Of a stretch of 64,000 nt of DNA, positions 32,832-42,572 are shown piece after piece. Position numbers and translations under genes: made by a program. The stretch is from positions 1,116,001 to 1,180,000 of the forward strand of contig CAXXHN010000002.1 of the NCBI GenBank assembly GCA_963663735.2, given 5' to 3'. The DNA is from G963663735 sp963663735. GTDB taxonomy: Bacteria; Acidobacteriota; UBA6911; RPQK01; JAPXNP01. The first letter of the stretch is position 1; each line of letters begins with the position of its first letter. The notes under the pieces were generated by a model. That model saw nothing but the letters and a program-made list of their open reading frames with translations, was not told the DNA's origin and searched no databases.

Positions 32832-34238
32832 TTAACCGATGGGGACTAACTCCGTCGGGGGATCAGGAGTTTCTATAATTCCTGCTGCCTGCAAAGGATG
32901 CGGGTATGTATAAGGCTGATAATATAATCCCCACTGATTAGTCGCTGTGCATCTGTACAGGATTCCCTGCCCTCCTGAGCCGCTTTTGTTCCAGCTTCCC
33001 CGATCAGTAGCCCAATAAGCTACACCAGGGGTACATGTGGCAGGCCGATTGGAAAAAAGGCCTGAGCCAACTCCGGATGACCCGTTAAAACTGCCAGTCT
33101 CTTCGTAAAAGTCCCTGTTTGCCATGATATGATTGATGTTACTTCCACTCTCAGCGACCGTGGCCACTACTCCATTGCCCCAAAAATATGCCGGCATGGA
33201 TTCCTGCTCAGGATAAGACAATTTAGGGTGTGGTGCCGCAGGCCAGTCCGCAAGGTCCTTACCTCTGCCGATTTGATCCCGGCAGGGCCAACCTGTAGCA
33301 TTTATATTTCCATCCACTGGAGAGGTACCAGAACACCTCAGAAAATAATCTCCCCGAGTTTCCTCACTTCTCACATTATCCAGAAAAATTGGCTCCCGGT
33401 AGCCCTGAATTCTATTGCCAAATATAAAACCTGTACCGCCTCTCGGCCAAATTGCCCGGATCGGAACATCCTGACCGGCTGTCAAGGAATTATTGTAGAT
33501 CTCGAATGCTTTAGTGCCGCGAAGATCTCCCTGGACAGAATGTTGTTCAATTCTGGTGTTTTTAAAGGTGCAGAACCGGACCACGGTTTTATTTCCACAA
33601 TTACCATCAACAACATTTCCCGTTGTACCAATCGCTAGCTCAAAAGTGCAGTTTTCAATAAAAACAAACTTATCTGAACCAAAATTTCTGTCGTCGGTCC
33701 ACTGGATATATTCGTCACATCCGGCATCCCCGGCTACGACGATCCTGCCATTGTAAAAATCACAATGATCAATAAGTCCATAAGGATGATCGTCCTGGGA
33801 ACCCCGGATTGAAATCACCTCTTTCTTGACACCTGTTGTGGTAAACAGACAGTGATCAATCCTCCAGTCATCCCCGCCTGGGTATATTGAAATTGGATAG
33901 CCGATTCCTGATGAATCAAAGGTGAATCCGGTTATGCGGGATGCACCTGATTTCATATAGATCAAAGCTCCATTTGATGGCAAATTAGTTTTTATTATGG
34001 TCGCACCAATCCCAGCACCTGCCATAATGATTGTCTTATCTATGACCAATTCGTCGCTCCAGGCACATTCTCCAGCAGGCACCAAGATGGTGTCCCCTTC
34101 AGAAGCAAGGCTTACAGCTTCACTGACATCAGCCAAAGAACAAGTTCCAGCATTAATCACTGCAGCGCTGACATCAGAAAGACACAGCAAAAAAGCAATT
34201 AAGCCAAAACAGCCAAACCGGGTCATATTTTTTTTCAT
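32832..34238 (-). CDS. Secreted parallel beta-helix protein
   Basis: A 468-residue exported protein with a signal peptide (FGCFGLIAFLLCLSDVSAA). The mature part is a pectate-lyase-like right-handed beta helix: GDTILVPAGECAWSDELVID, GAGIGATIIKT, then strands such as FVFIENCTFELAIG and FEIYNNSLTAG. Such folds act as polysaccharide lyases, epimerases or adhesins; no catalytic residues could be assigned. I start at 34238, where AAGGAG lies nine bases before ATGAAAAAAAAT; an in-frame ATG at 34268 lacks a site. It may trim or bind the polysaccharide made by this locus. Confidence 0.75.
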   Translation of the reverse strand: MKKNMTRFGCFGLIAFLLCLSDVSAAVINAGTCSLADVSEAVSLASEGDTILVPAGECAWSDELVIDKTIIMAGAGIGATIIKTNLPSNGALIYMKSGASRITGFTFDSSGIGYPISIYPGGDDWRIDHCLFTTTGVKKEVISIRGSQDDHPYGLIDHCDFYNGRIVVAGDAGCDEYIQWTDDRNFGSDKFVFIENCTFELAIGTTGNVVDGNCGNKTVVRFCTFKNTRIEQHSVQGDLRGTKAFEIYNNSLTAGQDVPIRAIWPRGGTGFIFGNRIQGYREPIFLDNVRSEETRGDYFLRCSGTSPVDGNINATGWPCRDQIGRGKDLADWPAAPHPKLSYPEQESMPAYFWGNGVVATVAESGSNINHIMANRDFYEETGSFNGSSGVGSGLFSNRPATCTPGVAYWATDRGSWNKSGSGGQGILYRCTATNQWGLYYQPYTYPHPLQAAGIIETPDPPTELVPIG

Positions 34239-34522
34239 TCCAATAAACTCCTTAGTCATTGGTGTCATTGTAGCAAGGATTTCCGCCTGTAAATGTGAAC
34301 ACTGTCACCTTTGCTCAGTCCTTTTGATATCCAACCTGATACCATCCCCCATTTCCTTTATTACCATTTCTCCCCGTTGCAGAAACCTGTATGGATTATC
34401 AATCAGGGACGATCTCAATTTCTCCATCCTGGATCTGTCCTGAAACCGGACTCTTTGATGATCAAGATAAAGCAAATCAGTTCAAGGTCTGATAATTAAC
34501 TTATATGAGTAATCTTTCTACT

Positions 34523-35407
34523 TTAAAATTTTTTCCCATTTTTTCCATGCCACTTTGCTCTTGCCTGGATCAGGAAAGCAGTTAAACCTTTCGGCATCAC
34601 GCCGGTTAAGCCGTGATGCAACCTTGTTCCCAGGGCGATCCTGCCTTTCCAGGAAATCGGCACAAAATACCTTGGAATTTCAATCTTCTCAAAACCATTG
34701 TATCGTTTAAACTGGGCGAGAGAATCCTCGCTCTTCTTTCCATAGGTGAACTGCCCATAAATAAGATAGGAATAATTCCTGGATGTACACATTTCCACAG
34801 CCGCAGAAAATAAAGCGTTCATGGGTGATTTGTCACGATGGGATAACTTGGATATTGTCCCGCTTGTTCTAACGCACATGTCTCCAAATACTAGCTTAAT
34901 GAATCCCACTATCTCACTTTCATAATATGCCACCAGAAATTCGCTGTGTTCCAGGTCCTTTTCCCAACCCCTGCGGACAGTTTCGAAGTCGTTTCCATAA
35001 TAGGCATAGCGCCTTCCACGCCGGACTTGGCTCTCATTGAAAATGTCCATCATTCCTAAAACAAGTTTGTTACTAAATGGTTCAATGCGAACCTCAATTC
35101 CTTTTTTTTTAGCCTTTCTTATTTTGTTCCTGGCATTTTGGTGGATTTTTTTAGTAAACCATTCATCGAATGTTGATAATCGAATAGCTGCCACATTATC
35201 CCATTCCATGTGATATGAATATCGTGGTTCTCGATCGAATATACTCTGAGCAAAAGAAAAGATATCCGCGTTTATCTCTCGCCGCTGTATCTCCAAAATG
35301 ACATTTTGAGGATCTTTGACAGGGAATATCCACTCATCCCGGATGGACACAATTTGCAGAAAAGACCCTGCTGTTTCAAGGTTAATCCCTGTCAACTCAT
35401 TTTCCAC
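34523..35407 (-). CDS. FemAB-like/GNAT transferase
   Basis: A GNAT-fold protein of about 294 residues. The signature parts are HQNARNKIRKAKKKGIEVRI (substrate helix and basic patch), FNESQVRRGRRYAYYG, FLVAYYESEIVGFIKLVFG (core strand) and YLIYGQFTYGKKSEDSLAQF. It is related to the FemAB group found in polysaccharide and PEP-CTERM loci. The start is uncertain: GTG at 35407 has ACAGGAG six bases upstream and overlaps the previous gene by 11 bases; an ATG at 35443 overlaps by 47. It is translationally coupled to the alpha-barrel protein upstream. Confidence 0.75.
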   Translation of the reverse strand: MENELTGINLETAGSFLQIVSIRDEWIFPVKDPQNVILEIQRREINADIFSFAQSIFDREPRYSYHMEWDNVAAIRLSTFDEWFTKKIHQNARNKIRKAKKKGIEVRIEPFSNKLVLGMMDIFNESQVRRGRRYAYYGNDFETVRRGWEKDLEHSEFLVAYYESEIVGFIKLVFGDMCVRTSGTISKLSHRDKSPMNALFSAAVEMCTSRNYSYLIYGQFTYGKKSEDSLAQFKRYNGFEKIEIPRYFVPISWKGRIALGTRLHHGLTGVMPKGLTAFLIQARAKWHGKNGKKF

Positions 35408-36593
35408 ACAAAACTCCTGTCCCCATTCCTTCTGTCCTAACAAGCAATAATGCCAGCGCCTTATACATCGTGGCTTGGGACCAGTGTAGCATGGGCGTCC
35501 TGGCTTTAAACCCCAGCGGGTACTGCCGGTAGTAAAAAGTCCCGTTTTTATTCCTCATATTCATAATTGTCCAAAAAGCTACCTTCTGGGCCAGTTCCAG
35601 CGATTCTTCGTTAATATCCGCAAAATTCGCAAGAGTATCAATACCCTGGGCGGCGCACTGGCTGTCAATCGGGTAGGCACGATTATGGTAATACTTGGGC
35701 CTACCGCTCTCTTCAAAAAAATTATTTTTATAAAATTCCAGTCCTTTTTTCAGCTGACTTTCATATTCACTATTCCCAGAGTAAAACATGTAACATTTCA
35801 AAGCGTCTAGGTCATATCCTGTATGAAAATTGTCAATCCACTGGTTCTTTTTATCTTCCCCGTACAGCCAGGCGCCGTTTTCCAGCTGCCGGGAACAACT
35901 GTACTCCATTGCACCCTGCGCAACCTGTAGGTATTCCCGGTTCCCGTTGTATTTTGCGGTGCGGGCCAGGAAAGCCGCTCCTACCATGTTGGAATTGTGA
36001 ATTGTGGCAAAAAAATCCTGGCTATGATATCCCAGGCAAAAACCTTGTTCTGAATTGTTTCGCGGCAACTGCATAATCCAGTCGCAAATGCTTTCTGCAA
36101 CTTTCAAATATTCTGGTTCGTTGAAGGTTTCAAAGGCTTCCAGAAAAGCATGGCCGATCAACGCGGTCCAGACCAGGATCGGCTCAAAAGTCCTGTAGAG
36201 GCCTGTCCTGCTGGCAAAATCAAAATGTTTTCCCCATGTGTACTCCTTATATCCAGGGGACTTGTTCGCCATCAGCCATTCCAGGCAGGATGTTATTTTC
36301 GCCTTATATTCGGGATCCCCGGTCAGCTTGAACATATAGCAGTAACCCCAGGCCATGTAACCTCGGCCTATGGTAGAGTCCAATGTTTTCACTCCGAATA
36401 ATGGTCTCAAATTTATCGGGCTCTGCCGAATAAGCTGCAGCAGCAGTCGATCAAGGAAGAGGTTACCAAACGTGAGAGCGCGAAATGGAGAAGATAGGCC
36501 GTCGAAAGGTTCATAACCCCTGTAATCCTTCTCCTGCACCCACTGTTCCACCTGTTTCAGGCTTGTTAGAATCTGATCGCTGTTATTATTCAT
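35397..36593 (-). CDS. (alpha/alpha)-barrel protein of polysaccharide loci
   Basis: A 398-residue soluble protein, helix-rich with repeated hairpins, resembling six-hairpin glycosidase or glucuronyl C5-epimerase-like (alpha/alpha)6 barrels. Characteristic segments are GRGYMAWGYCYMFKLTGDPE, NSNMVGAAFLARTAK, QLENGAWLYGEDK and DNFHTGYDLDALKCY. Homologues are common in exopolysaccharide clusters (some are labelled VpsJ), but a reaction is not known to me. There is no signal peptide, so it acts in the cytoplasm. It overlaps the FemAB-like gene downstream. Fold guess moderate, function open. Confidence 0.6.
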   Translation of the reverse strand: MNNNSDQILTSLKQVEQWVQEKDYRGYEPFDGLSSPFRALTFGNLFLDRLLLQLIRQSPINLRPLFGVKTLDSTIGRGYMAWGYCYMFKLTGDPEYKAKITSCLEWLMANKSPGYKEYTWGKHFDFASRTGLYRTFEPILVWTALIGHAFLEAFETFNEPEYLKVAESICDWIMQLPRNNSEQGFCLGYHSQDFFATIHNSNMVGAAFLARTAKYNGNREYLQVAQGAMEYSCSRQLENGAWLYGEDKKNQWIDNFHTGYDLDALKCYMFYSGNSEYESQLKKGLEFYKNNFFEESGRPKYYHNRAYPIDSQCAAQGIDTLANFADINEESLELAQKVAFWTIMNMRNKNGTFYYRQYPLGFKARTPMLHWSQATMYKALALLLVRTEGMGTGVLCGK

Positions 36594-36986
36594 GCCCGCC
36601 TATCATTTATTTTGATCAAATTATGCTTGATCTATATTTAAAAAAATATTGATTCCCCTTTATGAACCTAAGTGAATCCATACGGCTTCCATGCATCATA
36701 TTTCATCGGCAAGGAGTTTTTCCACTAATTCCAAATTATATTGATTGCTGAAAGGCAACTGGCATGCCTGTGTTGAAGCATCTGTTTTCAAAAGAGGTCA
36801 GCATCTCATTATACATTTCCACCAAAGTCATGTCCCATTAATATAGCGTTTTGTCTCACTAAACCAAAAAAATTGAAAGCCAATTAAAAGCCCGGCAGTC
36901 CGCTTTGTTACACTTAGTAATAATAGCGAAAAATTATGTTGTGCTGGCTTAATTAAGAAGCCGGCAATTGCTTAAGGGATTTTTAT
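36594..36986. other. Divergent spacer, AT-rich, no gene seen
   Basis: This 393-base region separates two divergent transcription units (the barrel protein on -, the O-antigen ligase on +), so it should contain promoters for both. The only structure I see is a hairpin at 36943-36965, GCTGGCTT paired with AAGCCGGC, 21 bases before the ligase ATG. None of the heptamer arrays or palindromic modules of the other spacers is present. Confidence 0.4.
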
Positions 36987-38333
36987 ATGCCCGGTCAACT
37001 TGCACTCTTAATCTGTATTCTCACTATTTGTTATCTTCTTTGGATGGACCGACATAACAGTAGATTTGTATCAAAAGCAATATGGATACCTTTTATATGG
37101 ATATTCCTTGCTGGTTCCCGATATGCGTCTGAATGGTTCAATCTCAGATCACCCATATTTTCATCATATTCCATAGAAGAAGGAAGTCCTGTTGATCGCT
37201 TCGTTTTCACAATACTTATCCTCGCAGGACTAATAATTCTAGTTAGACGCAGACTTGGTTGGAAAAAAATATTTACTCAAAACAGCTTGATATGGTTATT
37301 TTTCATCTTTGGTGCAATAAGCTGCTTTTTATGGTCTGACTACCCTCTTGTATCTTTTAAAAGATTGTTGAAGGACTTGGGTAACGTGGTCATGGTACTG
37401 GTAATTCTAACAGAAGACAGGCCTTATCTGGCCTTTGGGATTATCCTGAGACGCCTCGCTTTTGTGCTCCTGCCTTTTTCCATACTTTTCATCAAGTATT
37501 ATCCTGACCTGGGCAGGGCCTATCATATGGGACAGCCGATGTTCACAGGTGTGGCCACTCAGAAAAATGGACTTGGCCAGCTCTGTTTCCTTGCCGGCAT
37601 GTATTTTTCGTGGAACTTAATTTTTGACCACAAAAAGTTACTGAGATCCGGATATATGATTCATTACTCCACATATCTTATAATGCTGCCAATGATTGCC
37701 TGGCTCACCTACAGAGCAAACAGTGCCACATCCACAACTTGTTTAATTGTAGCGGTTTCGCTTTTTATTATCGGTTCCCATAGCTCAATGATAGAGAATC
37801 CAAAAAGAATCCTGCGCCTCAGCATCGCCTCAGCTGTTATCTTTTTTCAAATGGAGTACTTTTTTGATATCAAAAATACAATTATAGTGCTGCTAGGGCG
37901 GAGTCCTGATTTAACTACACGGATGCCCATGTGGAATGATTTGCTGACAATGGTGAAGAATCCCATATTGGGATTTGGTTTTGAAAGCTTCTGGCTAGGG
38001 GAACGGCAGGTAAGCATGATTGAAAACTGGGGAGTCAGCGGGCAAGCCCACAACGGATATCTGGAAATGTATTTAAACCTGGGATTAATAGGGCTGTTGT
38101 TCATGACGGGATGGATCTTCTCCGGCATAAAAAATGTAAATCGGTTTCTTGATATTAATTATCCGGTTGGACTGCTAAGATTTTCCTTAATAGTAACTGT
38201 TGCTCTATACAACTATACGGAGGTTACTTTTCATGGGGTCAGCAACATGTGGATTGTTTTCATGATAGGAATCATGAATATTCCACCGGGTTACATGTCT
38301 TCCACAAAGAAGCATCTCCATTCTTCTCAGTAG
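36987..38333 (+). CDS. O-antigen ligase/polymerase (Wzy/WaaL family)
   Basis: A 448-residue membrane protein with about 11 helices and the family's large periplasmic loop. The Wzy_C signature is in the second half: LLGRSPDLTTRMPMWNDLL, NPILGFGFESFW, and QAHNGYLEMYLNLGLIGLL. It should polymerise repeat units at the periplasmic side or ligate them to a lipid carrier. It is the only polymerase candidate seen, although two flippases are present. It starts a short + strand pair with the family 4 glycosyltransferase downstream. Confidence 0.88.
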   Translation: MPGQLALLICILTICYLLWMDRHNSRFVSKAIWIPFIWIFLAGSRYASEWFNLRSPIFSSYSIEEGSPVDRFVFTILILAGLIILVRRRLGWKKIFTQNSLIWLFFIFGAISCFLWSDYPLVSFKRLLKDLGNVVMVLVILTEDRPYLAFGIILRRLAFVLLPFSILFIKYYPDLGRAYHMGQPMFTGVATQKNGLGQLCFLAGMYFSWNLIFDHKKLLRSGYMIHYSTYLIMLPMIAWLTYRANSATSTTCLIVAVSLFIIGSHSSMIENPKRILRLSIASAVIFFQMEYFFDIKNTIIVLLGRSPDLTTRMPMWNDLLTMVKNPILGFGFESFWLGERQVSMIENWGVSGQAHNGYLEMYLNLGLIGLLFMTGWIFSGIKNVNRFLDINYPVGLLRFSLIVTVALYNYTEVTFHGVSNMWIVFMIGIMNIPPGYMSSTKKHLHSSQ

Positions 38334-38454
38334 AAAGAGGATTATAAAATTATTAAATATCCTGGATATTCAATCCTCATTTCATTCGGGAATTTGAAAA
38401 GAAAACAATACTAACGATACCGGATTAAATCCGCAAGAGAACATCCATAAAAAC

Positions 38455-39675
38455 ATGAGTGGAAATATCACAGACTTAAACAATCAACCACCTGCAGGTT
38501 TGCTTGATGGAGTTACTCTGTTCCGGTTTGCCCATATGTGGAGGAAAGCTAATTCCGGTGGAGTTGAAGCATACCTGCAAAATCTGAACCGTCTTCTTCT
38601 TGAAAGAAACAGCATGCGAGTCCTGCAGATGTATTTGACAGAAGGAGTTGGGCCATTTGATATCGAAATTCAAAAGATTGGGCAGGGTGAGATTATATGG
38701 ATTCCGTCCATAATAAATAGAAACTCAACAGGAACAAGATCCACAATACAGTATCTTTCAGCAATACTCAGAGGTTGCCTAAAACCCACCCCAGTAATCT
38801 CGCACAACTTACTTCTTTCCACCCTTAAAAAATACAAACCTGACCTCGCTGTTTTCCACTGGATAAGTGAGGATTCAAAAATAGTCCTGCGCTATTTGAA
38901 TAAAAATAGAATTCCTTTTGTAGTCGTCAATCATTTTGATAACAAAAGGTTAAATCGGCGCTATATAAAAAAACAAATTTCCAATTCATTGGCTATAGGG
39001 GGTGTTTCCAATGTTGATGTGCCTCGTTATATAAAAACTCAGTTTTTTAATTTATCTGATGGAGTTGACACTGACTTCTTCCAACTTGGAAAGGCTGTTG
39101 CTATAAGCGAAAAAATTAAAACACCTTTTATGTTACTCCCGTCTCGAATTACAGAGGGGAAAGGACATATAGATGCAATAAAGGGGTTGCACTGGCTAAC
39201 ACGTAACGGTGTGCCGTCAGCTCTTGTTTTCGCCGGCAGGTTGGAAAATCCTTCATTTAAAGAAAAACTCAGTCGCCTTGCTCTGGAGCAAGGACTAAAC
39301 GAAAGTGTAATCTTCGCAGGTGATCTTAAACCAGAAGACCTGAGGGATTGGTATGCCGCATCCGATGTTGTAATTCTGCCCAGTCAATCCGAAGGTTTGC
39401 CTAAAGTCTTATTGGAGGCTCAGTCTATGGAAAGACCAGTAGTAGCCTATGATACTGGCGGAGTTGCTGAAGCGATTCAGAATGAGATAACTGGATTTTT
39501 GGTAAATAAAAATGATTACGAATCGTTGGCTCATCAGCTCAAACAACTGTTGGAGAACAATAAAAAACGGCTCCTAATGGGTGCGTATGGACGTAAATTT
39601 GTTATTGAAAAGTTTTCTTTACAGTCTTTAGTCATTCGACATGAAGACTTTTACCTGAAGATGTTGGGCAAGTAA
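38455..39675 (+). CDS. Family 4 glycosyltransferase
   Basis: A 406-residue GT-B transferase. The acceptor domain includes FRFAHMWRKANSGGVEAYLQ; the donor domain includes LLPSRITEGKGHIDAIKGL, VIFAGDLKPEDLRDWYAASD and the nucleotide-binding EX7E motif in SEGLPKVLLEAQSMERPVVA. It follows the O-antigen ligase gene after about 120 bases. Linkage specificity unknown. Confidence 0.88.
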   Translation: MSGNITDLNNQPPAGLLDGVTLFRFAHMWRKANSGGVEAYLQNLNRLLLERNSMRVLQMYLTEGVGPFDIEIQKIGQGEIIWIPSIINRNSTGTRSTIQYLSAILRGCLKPTPVISHNLLLSTLKKYKPDLAVFHWISEDSKIVLRYLNKNRIPFVVVNHFDNKRLNRRYIKKQISNSLAIGGVSNVDVPRYIKTQFFNLSDGVDTDFFQLGKAVAISEKIKTPFMLLPSRITEGKGHIDAIKGLHWLTRNGVPSALVFAGRLENPSFKEKLSRLALEQGLNESVIFAGDLKPEDLRDWYAASDVVILPSQSEGLPKVLLEAQSMERPVVAYDTGGVAEAIQNEITGFLVNKNDYESLAHQLKQLLENNKKRLLMGAYGRKFVIEKFSLQSLVIRHEDFYLKMLGK

Positions 39676-39847
39676 AAAATCTAATGTATGGGTTTTAAAA
39701 AATAAATAAGGAATAAATTCAAATATAAAAATAAAACCTAAAGACGAGATAATTCAAAATTTGTGATTTAGCATTTTAAAACATCTTGATTTTACGAATG
39801 ACCAACGAAACAGGTGATCGCCAACTAATCAAGTCATCCAATACATT

Positions 39848-40870
39848 TCAAGTCTTTATTTTTCTAAATTTAAGCATCATGTATTCCCGATATATTCTAG
39901 GCAACAAATAAAACCCTATTCGATGTCTTAAACTCTTTAGGTTTCTTTCTTCTAGAGCAATTCCAATTATTGTATATATTTTGTTTATCAAACCTATTGA
40001 GTACAACGAGATCTCTTTCTCATTCAAGCAATGTCGTGTACGTGCCGCTTTTTCCAAGCGCTCCCATTCTCTAATCCTCCCAGGTAGAATTATTTTCATC
40101 TTTTCTATATCGGATATCCAGTTCTGAAAAATATTCCTCTTTTCGAACGTCCAGAAATGTTCATGTTCTAAATCTCGATTAAAACTCTCCCCACGACTAT
40201 AATTCCAAATATTATTACAATGGCGCCTATGTTTGACCAAACTCTCATCAATATAAATTATTTCCCCTAGCAAACTGCTCCTGAATGGAATAACCATGTC
40301 CTCGCATACTACAGGAGTCAATAAAGGCCCGAACAGATCAAAAACCTCCCGGCTCCAGGCGTGAGAACATCCAGAAAGAATGGTGTCCTCGTTTACCAAT
40401 TCATTTGTATGATAAGTCTTGTCTTTTGCCGGAATCCAGACAGGCACATCAAGAACTCTTCCATATTCATCAATTTCTATATTGTTAGAAAAGATGGATT
40501 TCGCCCTGCCATTAGACTGTTCATATACCTCCTGAATCCTGGCAACTCTGTTCGGCAGGGAAATATCGTCTCCGGCAGCTACAACAATCACCTCTCCATT
40601 TGCCAGTTCCATTACATTGTTCAAATGACCACCCATGCCCATATTCTTTTCATTTTGATTCAGGACGATCTGGTGAGGGCCTTTATACCCGGCAGCGGCT
40701 TCCTTGAAAATCTCAAAGGAACTGTCTGTAGAACAGTCATCCGAAAAAATTATCTCCAGGGGAGAATAAGTCTGTGACAAAGCCCCTTCTATTGCGTCGC
40801 GGATAAATTGTTCCTGGTTATAGGAAAGAAGAACGAAGGTTATCAGGGGTTTATTCTTCTCTGTATTCAT
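39848..40870 (-). CDS. Family 2 glycosyltransferase
   Basis: A 340-residue GT-A transferase. It begins PLITFVLLSYNQEQFIRDAI, has IIFSDDCSTDSSFEIF and VIVVAAGDDISLPNRV as nucleotide and metal sites, and a C-terminal helical tail. It lies three bases downstream of the second flippase gene, so they are one operon. GT2 enzymes with this LLSYNQ start are typical of O-antigen loci. Sugar specificity unknown. Confidence 0.88.
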   Translation of the reverse strand: MNTEKNKPLITFVLLSYNQEQFIRDAIEGALSQTYSPLEIIFSDDCSTDSSFEIFKEAAAGYKGPHQIVLNQNEKNMGMGGHLNNVMELANGEVIVVAAGDDISLPNRVARIQEVYEQSNGRAKSIFSNNIEIDEYGRVLDVPVWIPAKDKTYHTNELVNEDTILSGCSHAWSREVFDLFGPLLTPVVCEDMVIPFRSSLLGEIIYIDESLVKHRRHCNNIWNYSRGESFNRDLEHEHFWTFEKRNIFQNWISDIEKMKIILPGRIREWERLEKAARTRHCLNEKEISLYSIGLINKIYTIIGIALEERNLKSLRHRIGFYLLPRIYREYMMLKFRKIKT

Positions 40871-40873
40871 AAT

Positions 40874-42397
40874 TTACTTTCCCTTGATAAATCCGGTCTT
40901 TTCCAGGATTCTATTGATGATACTGGACGATCCCCCAACGGAACATATCCTTATTAAACAGACAAGTGAATAGCTCCCGAAGGCAATTGTCACAATACTT
41001 CCGAAAATCATGAACCAGAGCGAAGTCAGGAAATATTGTATTGAAAAGGTTATCAGGATGGCAGGAATCGTAAATAAACCAAGACAAATATTTGCCCCAG
41101 ACCACTTGAAACCTGTCATGCGTCTAACCAATATAAACAGGATAATCCAATAGAAAAAATACATGCCGAAAAAGGCCATGCCGGTCCCGGGCAAACCAAA
41201 ATAAACAAGTCCAATCCAGGAAAATAAAACAAGAGTGGCATTCGCATAAAATTCGGTCCAGAAAAACAACTTCATTTTCCCTTTGGCAATAAAAGCAAAT
41301 CCCATCGGCCAGCTGGCAACGCGCATCAGGATTCCGATAATCTGCCAGCGAAGAATCTCATAGGCACCAACAAATTCCGCTGAATAAAACAGTTGAATTA
41401 TAGCGGGAGCAAAAGTCAGGGTTGCCAGAATTCCCGGGACAGCTAGAATCAGGCCTATTTCAGCCTGTTCATTTATAAGCTGATTACACTTCTGATTGTC
41501 ATGGGCAACCGCAGTCAGCCTTGGATAATAATCTTTCCCCATGGCATCAAGAATGAAGCCGACATATAACATCGACAGGGTAGCAGCGGCCTGATACAGT
41601 CCCACAGCATCAAGACCTAACTGTCTTACTACGAGAACACGTATCAGGTAAACTGATCCAGTGGTCATCAGGGAGGTAACCATGAAAACCACTCCAATCT
41701 TCAGCAGTAACCCGGATTCTCTCCACACCTCAGACCAAGCCATCCGAATGCGGGTAATTTCAATTTTTCTTGCGTACCACCAGGACGTCAGAATGCCCAT
41801 GGCAGCTACCGCGATTAATGAGGGCGCAATACCGTCCTGGCCCCATATATAAATAATCGGAATGCTGAAAACAGTTCCGAACAATGCTCCTAAAACACTC
41901 AGTTTAGCCAGGTCTCCGATATGACGCATACCCTGGATCAGGGCTCGCTGTCCACCTGAAACAGCTCCAAGAAGAGGAATTATCGCAAGAATAGCCAGAT
42001 TAAAGCTGTGTTCAGAATTGTCAAAAGTCAAGATGCTGATAGGCGTACTTAAAAGTAAAAGGAGAAGAAAACCAAGGATACCAAGAAAAATAGAAATGCG
42101 CCGCAGCGTAAAAATTGTCTGGGCAATTTTCTTCTTATCATTCGCGGCTACTGCTTCCGCGGTCTGCCTGACACCGCTTGACTGGATTCCCATCCCGGCG
42201 ACGGTTTCGATCATCCGGGCAATGGAGTCATAAATGCCAAACAGGCCCATTCCAGAAGGTCCAAGCAGAACGGCCAGAACCTTAGTTCGAATAATCCTCA
42301 AAATGATTGAAATTACTGACGATCCGCCTATCAGGCCGGTCGATTTTAATATCTGAAAATATGACTTATTTGAAGGATTGTCCTCTTCCTGGATCAA
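40874..42397 (-). CDS. O-antigen flippase (Wzx family), second copy
   Basis: A 507-residue integral membrane protein with about 12-14 helices. The N-terminal segment TGLIGGSSVISIILRIIRTK and VLLGPSGMGLFGIYDSIARM are typical of O-antigen translocases. It differs clearly from the flippase at 17009 and is closer to the WzxE/O-antigen group. It should export lipid-linked repeat units. Coupled to the downstream family 2 glycosyltransferase gene. Confidence 0.9.
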   Translation of the reverse strand: MIQEEDNPSNKSYFQILKSTGLIGGSSVISIILRIIRTKVLAVLLGPSGMGLFGIYDSIARMIETVAGMGIQSSGVRQTAEAVAANDKKKIAQTIFTLRRISIFLGILGFLLLLLLSTPISILTFDNSEHSFNLAILAIIPLLGAVSGGQRALIQGMRHIGDLAKLSVLGALFGTVFSIPIIYIWGQDGIAPSLIAVAAMGILTSWWYARKIEITRIRMAWSEVWRESGLLLKIGVVFMVTSLMTTGSVYLIRVLVVRQLGLDAVGLYQAAATLSMLYVGFILDAMGKDYYPRLTAVAHDNQKCNQLINEQAEIGLILAVPGILATLTFAPAIIQLFYSAEFVGAYEILRWQIIGILMRVASWPMGFAFIAKGKMKLFFWTEFYANATLVLFSWIGLVYFGLPGTGMAFFGMYFFYWIILFILVRRMTGFKWSGANICLGLFTIPAILITFSIQYFLTSLWFMIFGSIVTIAFGSYSLVCLIRICSVGGSSSIINRILEKTGFIKGK

Positions 42398-42448
42398 CTT
42401 ATTCTTCCTTTTTACAAATGTCCGGAGTGAAATCTGGTTTGCGGTTTA

Positions 42449-42463
42449 AAATTCAAAATTTAA
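42449..42463. repeat. Short heptamer array between flippase and deacetylase genes
   Basis: AATTCAA AATTTAA in register, in the roughly 175-base gap upstream of the flippase gene. It is the only member of the seven-base family seen between 23 and 50 kb. Confidence 0.4.
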
Positions 42464-42572
42464 CAAGCAGAACACTGAAAACGACATCTAATTCTTTTTG
42501 GTGCAAGCTGTCCATTGGAAAAACTTAAATAGCACTACAAATCCATTAGCTTGTAAAAAAATCACTCTTTAA

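Noticed and set aside
34523..36593. Frameshift between the FemAB-like and alpha-barrel genes
   Set aside because: The overlap is short and both products are complete in their own families, so these are two coupled genes rather than one broken gene.
36943..36965. Hairpin GCTGGCTT/AAGCCGGC as a terminator
   Set aside because: There is no T-run and it lies upstream of a gene start in a divergent spacer, so a terminator role is unlikely; kept only as a note in the spacer entry.
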